64,000 nucleotides of DNA from Mycetocola lacteus. GTDB taxonomy: Bacteria; Actinomycetota; Actinomycetes; Actinomycetales; Microbacteriaceae. How positions within the stretch are numbered: the first letter of the stretch is position 1; every line of letters begins with the position of its first letter. This document shows positions 59,420-64,000 of this stretch, piece by piece. The position numbers were made by a program, and so were the translations under genes. Below the pieces are notes generated by a model that had not been told where the DNA came from, did not search any database, and saw only the letters and a program-made list of their open reading frames with translations. The stretch is from the NCBI RefSeq assembly GCF_003667575.1, contig NZ_RCUY01000005.1:434001-498000 (forward strand), given 5' to 3'.

Positions 59420-61050
59420 TACTTCGCCACTGCCTGGGCGTCGTAGAGGTAGGGCAGCTTGAGCGAGGGCTCAACATCCACGTGTGTGACCCGATCCTTG
59501 CGGCTGGCCAGCTGGGTGCTCTGGTTGTAGAGCGAGAGGCTGATCGCCGCATCGTCGATGATCTTCTGCGCCTTGTTGTACAGCTCGGCGCGGGTGGTGT
59601 CATCCGAGGTGGCCAGGGCCTGATCCAGGATGCTGTCGAGGTCCGGGTTGGCATAGCCTGCACCGTTGGGCACAAATCCTGCCGATTCGCGGGCCGCGCT
59701 GGAGAACACGATCCGCAGCACATCGGCGGTGTTGGTGTTCCAGTAGTTCACCCGCAGGTCGTAGTCGAAGGTGTTGTTGCGCTTATTCGAGGTGGCATCA
59801 TCCACGTTTTCGATCTTGACCTCGATGCCCGCCTTCTTCTCATTGGCCTGAATCTGGGTCAGCAGTTCCACCGTGGCGGCGGGCCAGCTGGTCGGGGTCA
59901 GCGGGAGGATTGCGGTCAGGCGGGTGCCGTTCTTGGTGCGGTATCCGGCGGAGTCGCGCTCGGTCCAGCCGGCCTGATCCAGCAGATCGCTGGCTTTTTT
60001 CAGATCGAACGCATAGGTCTTCTCATAGTCCTTGTCATAGAACCGGGTGACCGAGCTCAGCGGACCACCGGCGTAGGAGGCAGTTCCCAGGAACGCGCTC
60101 TTGACGCTGGCCTCGGTGTTGGAGGCGGTGAGGAATGCGCGGCGCACGGCCTCATCGTTGAACGGGGCGCGGGTGGTGTTGAGCTGGAGCGAGGTCGGGT
60201 TGCCGGGACGGTCGGTCAGGCTCAGTGCAAGCGAGCTATCGGCCTTGGCCTCGGCGAAGTTCTCCGGCGGCAGGAAATCGATGATGTCGGCCTCGCCGGT
60301 GCGCAGTGCCCCGTAGCGGGTGGCGTTTTCGGGAATGATCTTCCAGGTGATGTTCGCGATCTTCGCCGGACCCTTATTCTTGGCAAACGGCGGCGGGCTG
60401 TTGTACCCGTCGTTGCGCACCAGCTTAACCTCCTGCTGCGGGGTGTAGCCCACAATCTTGAAGGGTCCGGAACCCACCGGTGAGGCGCAGTTCTCCGCCT
60501 GCGGACGGGCCAGAGCGGTAGGCGATTCGATCCCGAGGAAGGGCTGGGCCAGCACCTCGAGGAACGCCTGATAGGGCTTGTTCAGGGTCACCACGGCGGT
60601 GGTCGGGTTTTCCACGTCGGTCTTGACATACTGACGCAGGTAGCCCCCGGCGGTGCCGGACTGGGTGGCCGGGTTGACCATGTGGTCGAGGTTCGCCTTG
60701 ACCGCGGCCGCATCAAACGGGGTGCCGTCGGTGAACTTCACATCATCACGCAGGTGGAAGGTCCAGGTCAGACCATCGGCGCTGGTCTCCCAGCTCGTGG
60801 CGAGCCACGGGTGAATCGCGCCCTTATCGTCCTGAGCCACCAGGGAGTCGAGGTACTGGGCGGCAATCGAGGCCTGAGGCATGTCGCCTCCCACGTGTGG
60901 GTCCAGGCAGGTGATGTCCTTGCCGGTTGCGTAGGTGATCGAGCCGCCGTCGACCGGCGCGGCATCGCTCGGAGCCGAGCAGCCGGTCAGGGCCAGCGCC
61001 GACACCGCGATCAGCGCGGGCAGGGCGAGGAGGGTGGTACGTCGAGACAT
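59419..61050 (-). CDS. Solute-binding lipoprotein, family 5, second importer
   Basis: Lipoprotein of 543 residues that captures the substrate of the second importer. Signal peptide MSRRTTLLALPALIAVSALAL with lipobox LTGC and Cys24. Then DGGSITYATGKDITCLDPHVGGD, LATSWETSADGLTWTFHLRDDVKFTDGTPFDAAAVKANLDH, typical of family 5. The ATG was chosen over an upstream one because the signal peptide begins there; AGAAAG precedes it. First gene of the six-gene leftward operon. Confidence 0.92.
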   Translation of the reverse strand: MSRRTTLLALPALIAVSALALTGCSAPSDAAPVDGGSITYATGKDITCLDPHVGGDMPQASIAAQYLDSLVAQDDKGAIHPWLATSWETSADGLTWTFHLRDDVKFTDGTPFDAAAVKANLDHMVNPATQSGTAGGYLRQYVKTDVENPTTAVVTLNKPYQAFLEVLAQPFLGIESPTALARPQAENCASPVGSGPFKIVGYTPQQEVKLVRNDGYNSPPPFAKNKGPAKIANITWKIIPENATRYGALRTGEADIIDFLPPENFAEAKADSSLALSLTDRPGNPTSLQLNTTRAPFNDEAVRRAFLTASNTEASVKSAFLGTASYAGGPLSSVTRFYDKDYEKTYAFDLKKASDLLDQAGWTERDSAGYRTKNGTRLTAILPLTPTSWPAATVELLTQIQANEKKAGIEVKIENVDDATSNKRNNTFDYDLRVNYWNTNTADVLRIVFSSAARESAGFVPNGAGYANPDLDSILDQALATSDDTTRAELYNKAQKIIDDAAISLSLYNQSTQLASRKDRVTHVDVEPSLKLPYLYDAQAVAK

Positions 61051-61435
61051 CGGGATACTTTCTGGGGATGAGGGTGTTCCAGGGCGTCGCGAAGGGGGCG
61101 CGGCAGGGTGCACAAATCAGCGGTTTCGCGGTGTGTTCACGCGAGCGACTGGGTGGTGCAGCGCAGAGCCCGGGGAGGGGCGGTGCTGCGACGGCGGTGG
61201 GGAAACCGCAGAGACGGGTGCCCGGAGCAGACTCGGGACGATGGAGCGGGGCGATCCCGCTACGGCATCAATGCCGGGCGACAGAGGCGCGGCAGCGCTC
61301 GTGCTGGCATCAGGTTCTGCGGGGTCATAGCGTTACGGTAGCAGCCCCTCGCCCGGGGGTCATGATGGCATGACGCCGTATGACGCAGCGTTGCTATCGA
61401 TGACGTTATCCACCCGGTGTGGCGGCCGCGGGATG
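61051..61435. other. Control region of the second importer cluster
   Basis: 385 bp between the binding-protein gene and paralogue 2, with no gene I can support. It holds the phased ATGACG hexamers (61362-61405). The minus-strand promoter is not clear; TATGAC at about 61325-61330 is a -10 possibility. No SAM riboswitch or other known sulfur-responsive RNA was recognised. Confidence 0.6.
61362..61405. promoter_or_regulatory. Helically phased ATGACG hexamers, candidate operator
   Basis: ATGACG occurs at 61370, 61380 and 61400, that is 10 and 20 bp apart, so all three lie on one face of the helix; a related ATGATG is at 61362. This regular spacing upstream of an importer operon is what a cooperatively binding regulator would use. 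The regulator is not encoded next to it. Confidence 0.4.
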
Positions 61436-62491
61436 CTAGGTCAGCAGCATCAGGGTGACCAGCACGGCGGCCACAATCAGCATCGCGATCAGGCTCCAGG
61501 TCCGTGCCACGCGCAGCCTCCGACCGGGCAGATCCACCAGGCCCGCGGCGGGTACCGTGCTGCGCTCATCCCGATAGTGTGCGCCCTGCGCGGCCGCGGG
61601 CACGGCAACCGTGTCGCCCACGTCGAGCAAACGCTCCAGGATGTGGGCATCCAGCGGTCGGGTCGCATAGACAAACAGGTAGTCGTCGATGATCTCCACA
61701 TCAAACGGGGCCGCATGATCAATCAGCAGAGCCATGAGATCCGGGGTGAGAAGCTGCAGCGCATCCCGCTCATAGGCGCGCGGGCAGTACAGCGTGAAGT
61801 GACGATCAAAATCGCCCTCCAGTGAGAGGATCTGATCGCGGGCCAGGGACAGTGGCAGCGTGGTACCCAGCCGATTATTCGCCCGGGCATCCAGCACGAT
61901 ATGGGGCAGGTGTGCGCTCAGCCGCACGGCGAGGAAGGCCCAGTGGTGAATCCGCGCGCTGCGTCCGGTGCCGGTGGTGAACCGCAGATTGGCGAGTTCA
62001 AAATAGCGTTGTCCGCGGCCGGCCAGCAGCCGGTCCGAGGCCACCACACCGGTGCCTTCGGTAAACGGCATGCCCGGAAGGCGCGGGTTGAGGCTCGCCG
62101 GCGCGGTGCCCAGATCGTTGTCCCGGGCGAAACGACGTAGTTGCAGCGCAACGGTCAGGGCTCGGCGGGTGTTTCGGTTCAGCAGCAGGAGAACCAGGGT
62201 GAGCCCCAGCACGATGGTCAGAAAAAACCCCGCCTGGATCAGCGTCAACGCCGGGTCGTGCTCGCCGCGCAACAACGCGGCCACCGGTCGCGCCACCGTG
62301 AGCACAAAAACCACGGCCACCGGGATCGCCAGCAGGATGCCCAATCGTCGTTTCATTCCGCGCGAGACGGCCAGCGGATGCGGCCCCTCGGCACCGGCCG
62401 TCAGTGCGCGGGAAAACTCGGCCCGGTCGCCCCGCGTGGGGCACCACTCAAACGCACCAAAATCACGTGGCGAAGACTCGGGCGTGCTCAT
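61436..62491 (-). CDS. Unknown membrane protein (paralogue 2)
   Basis: 351 residues; the same layout as the protein at 51539-53017: two N-terminal spans (about 48-72 and 83-106), a soluble domain with LPHIVLDARANNRLGT and LSLEGDFDRHFTLYCPRAYERDALQLLTPDLMALLIDHAAPFDVEIIDDYLFVY, and a C-terminal span, but only a short linker instead of the repeat tract. The strongest conservation between the two is in the EGDFDR-to-DVEIIDD block, which probably forms the functional core. No family name is offered. The start is leaderless-like (TAGGGT 6 nt upstream). Confidence 0.8.
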   Translation of the reverse strand: MSTPESSPRDFGAFEWCPTRGDRAEFSRALTAGAEGPHPLAVSRGMKRRLGILLAIPVAVVFVLTVARPVAALLRGEHDPALTLIQAGFFLTIVLGLTLVLLLLNRNTRRALTVALQLRRFARDNDLGTAPASLNPRLPGMPFTEGTGVVASDRLLAGRGQRYFELANLRFTTGTGRSARIHHWAFLAVRLSAHLPHIVLDARANNRLGTTLPLSLARDQILSLEGDFDRHFTLYCPRAYERDALQLLTPDLMALLIDHAAPFDVEIIDDYLFVYATRPLDAHILERLLDVGDTVAVPAAAQGAHYRDERSTVPAAGLVDLPGRRLRVARTWSLIAMLIVAAVLVTLMLLT

Positions 62492-62497
62492 GCCGAT

Positions 62498-62503
62498 ACC
62501 CTA
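62498..62503 (-). promoter_or_regulatory. -10 box for leaderless paralogue 2
   Basis: TAGGGT on the minus strand, 6 nt before the ATG at 62491. Confidence 0.55.
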
Positions 62504-62580
62504 GCGTGTTTCCGCGCGGCGTCGCCGGGACGCGTCCGCCACCGACCCGCGCGTGTGCGCCGAGAGCGATACCTGTATGT

Positions 62581-62624
62581 GCGCCACCGAGGATGCCCAC
62601 GTTCGCGCCACCGGCGGTGCCCAC
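62581..62624. repeat. Imperfect 20-bp direct repeat
   Basis: Bases 62581-62600 recur at 62605-62624 with three mismatches, in the spacer between paralogue 2 and thyX. No function is apparent. Confidence 0.6.
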
Positions 62625-62632
62625 AGACACAA

Positions 62633-62662
62633 GCGACCCCCGGGCCAGGGCCCGGGGGTCGC
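62633..62662 (-). terminator. GC-rich hairpin after thyX
   Basis: A 14-bp perfect stem (62633-62646 with 62649-62662) 15 bp past the thyX stop, followed by TTGTGT on the minus strand. Confidence 0.8.
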
Positions 62663-62677
62663 ACACATCGTCACCGA

Positions 62678-63403
62678 TTACGGGGCGACGCGGCCGTTCT
62701 TGTTGAACGCCTCATAGGTGAGCGGCATGAGCTCGGCGAAGAAGTTCTCCATCTGCTCGGCACACATCTCGATCTCGCGCTGCGGGAACGAGGGGAAGTG
62801 GGTGCCCTCACGCTTGGTGCGCAGGCTGAGGAAGTTCATCAGCGAGCGCGCGTTGACGGTCACATACATCGAGGAGTACAGGTTCAGCGGCAGCACGATC
62901 CGGGCAACCTCGCGGGCCACTCCGGCCTCCAGCATGCGCTGGTAGGACTCGTAGGCGGCGATCGACTGGGCCTCAGCCTCGGCCTGCACCAGCGCGGTCT
63001 GTTCGGGGGTACCGGGCAGGAAGTTGTAGGCGCCGGGCTTACCCTCCTGGACCAGGTTGCGCTTCTCGTTGGGCACGTAGAAGGTGGGGTTCAGCTGACG
63101 GTAGCGACCCGACTCTTCGTTATAGGAGGCCATGCGGTGACGCATGAACTCGCGGAACACGAAGATCGGTGCCTGCACGTAGAAGGTCATCGAGTTGTGC
63201 TCAAACGGGGAACCGTGACGGTCCCGCATGAGGTAGTTGATGAGACCGCGGTCGCGGCTCGTGGCCTCGTCACCGCTCTGGGCGGATTCGAGGGTCTGCT
63301 CACCCTGGGTGGACACCCGGGCGGCAAACAGGACATCGGCGTCACTGGCGTTTGAACGAACCAGTTCCACCGTCATTTCGCTGCGGAATTCGATCTCTGA
63401 CAC
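62678..63403 (-). CDS. thyX: FAD-dependent thymidylate synthase
   Basis: Flavin-dependent methylation of dUMP to dTMP, 241 residues. The ThyX signature RHRMASYNEESGR is at 88-100; HGSPFEHNSMTFYVQAPIF precedes it, and SLMNFLSLRTK with the second Arg/His cluster follows. The GTG start has TAGGCT 6 nt upstream and no Shine-Dalgarno, so the transcript is probably leaderless. In relatives thyX lies close to dapA; here some 13 kb with the second importer cluster and both paralogues is between them. Confidence 0.96.
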   Translation of the reverse strand: MSEIEFRSEMTVELVRSNASDADVLFAARVSTQGEQTLESAQSGDEATSRDRGLINYLMRDRHGSPFEHNSMTFYVQAPIFVFREFMRHRMASYNEESGRYRQLNPTFYVPNEKRNLVQEGKPGAYNFLPGTPEQTALVQAEAEAQSIAAYESYQRMLEAGVAREVARIVLPLNLYSSMYVTVNARSLMNFLSLRTKREGTHFPSFPQREIEMCAEQMENFFAELMPLTYEAFNKNGRVAP

Positions 63404-63409
63404 GGCTCC

Positions 63410-63415
63410 AGCCTA
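63410..63415 (-). promoter_or_regulatory. -10 box for leaderless thyX
   Basis: TAGGCT on the minus strand, 6 nt before the GTG. Confidence 0.55.
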
Positions 63416-63684
63416 TCGCGTGCGATCCACTTTGGGATCGAAGCAGGCGGGACTTCACCCTCGGATTGTCCCCTCCTTCGGGAAGTTTGACCGGCATCCA
63501 GCCGGCCCCCACATTTTTTGTCTCGGGCGCGGCGAGAACGGATGTGACATTTCACTCCGGACGGTCCCTGAAAAACGCCAGAAAGGAAGGTGCGTGCCCG
63601 CCGTGAACGCGTTAGGCTCGGCATACACGAGGCCTGCCGGGCATTCGGCTCGACGGCCACCATCAGCTACCTGTGGAGGACACC

Positions 63685-64000
63685 ATGGCAATTACCAGCG
63701 AAGCAACCACCGTCTGGACCGGGTCCCTGTTTGAGGGTTCGGGCACCGTGAACCTGGATTCGTCCTCCGCGGCGAACCTTCCGGTGAACTGGAAGGCCCG
63801 TTCCGAGGGTTCGGACAAGGTCACCACCCCCGAAGAACTCATCGGCGCCGCCCACTCGGCCTGCTACTCGATGGCCTTCTCGAACATGCTCACCGAGGCC
63901 GGTTTTACCCCCGAGCGTCTGCACGTGACCGCCGCCGTCACCTTCGTCCCGGGCACCGGCATCACCGGCAGCCACCTGCTGGTCAACGCGACTGTGCCGG
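63685..64000 (+). CDS. OsmC family protein, 5' part only
   Basis: The first 105 codons of an OsmC-family peroxidase (thiol-dependent reduction of organic hydroperoxides); the gene runs off the window end. TTPEELIGAAHSACYSMAFSNMLTEAGF carries the first reactive Cys with the usual AxxACY context; the second Cys would lie beyond the edge. ATG follows GTGGAGGACACC. The closest subgroup is OsmC rather than Ohr, judged from the GSGTVNL start. The 269-bp spacer before it, divergent from thyX, holds no recognisable gene. Confidence 0.88.
   Translation, partial: MAITSEATTVWTGSLFEGSGTVNLDSSSAANLPVNWKARSEGSDKVTTPEELIGAAHSACYSMAFSNMLTEAGFTPERLHVTAAVTFVPGTGITGSHLLVNATVP

Noticed and set aside
61051-61435. 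SAM-type riboswitch before the second importer
   Set aside because: No conserved riboswitch core could be recognised by eye; the hexamer repeats look like DNA sites instead.
1-64000. tRNA, rRNA, transposase, integrase or phage genes
   Set aside because: None was recognised on either strand, so no mobile element is called in spite of the insertion-like layout.

Overview
The window is high-GC DNA from an actinomycete. The gene order is one I associate with Microbacteriaceae: DUF1844, sseB, priA, hisH, hisB, hisC, LysM protein and lexA, then hflX, methyltransferase and dapF, then miaA, miaB, recX, recA, DUF3046, clgR, cinA, pgsA, ftsK, rnj, dapA and thyX. GTG starts, ATGA and TAGTG overlaps, a PriA-type HisA and a ClgR-type regulator fit this. 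The genus cannot be named from the sequence. Many backbone genes have a TAnnnT hexamer 6-7 nt before the start codon and no Shine-Dalgarno, the usual look of leaderless actinobacterial mRNAs.

Layout. At 1-383 is a DUF1844 gene. At 591-11797 is a rightward cluster: aldo/keto reductase, M20 amidohydrolase, DppBC permeases, fused DppDF ATPase, lipoprotein binding protein, two luciferase-like flavin monooxygenases with a 17-codon ORF wedged between them, and a DUF1684 protein. At 11906-16942 is a compact island of lower local GC: a YqcI/YcgG (GntA-like) heme N-hydroxylase homologue and a cupin face a three-gene operon of ATP-grasp ligase, MFS transporter and second ATP-grasp enzyme. It looks like an undescribed biosynthetic cluster for a small N-hydroxylated amino-acid or peptide product, and is the best novelty candidate here. 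Its right edge carries three copies of the 3' end of sseB. At 17082-29405 come sseB, his genes, LysM protein, lexA with SOS boxes, ogt, hflX, a methyltransferase, dapF and a CitA/CitB-type two-component system, which is divergent from tctCBA (29585-32773).

At 32935-43632 is the block miaA, miaB, recX, recA, DUF3046, clgR, cinA, pgsA, ftsK, all leftward. At 43756-46840 is a MacAB-like ABC exporter with adaptor, then RNase J, dapA and an unknown multipass membrane protein. At 53109-61050 is a second leftward importer and monooxygenase cluster: binding protein, DppB, DppC, fused DppDF, an NtaA/SnaA/DszA-type monooxygenase and a SfnB/DszC-type flavoprotein. It is flanked by two paralogous membrane proteins of unknown function, one with a 42-bp tandem repeat. 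The window ends with thyX and the start of an OsmC-family gene.

How the genes work together. The two importer and monooxygenase clusters each pair an oligopeptide-type ABC importer with flavin monooxygenases, an arrangement known from scavenging of organosulfur (or chelator) compounds. Neither encodes its own flavin reductase in this window. The lexA/LysM and recA/recX loci form the SOS core. The tct genes with the divergent sensor and regulator form a carboxylate uptake module.
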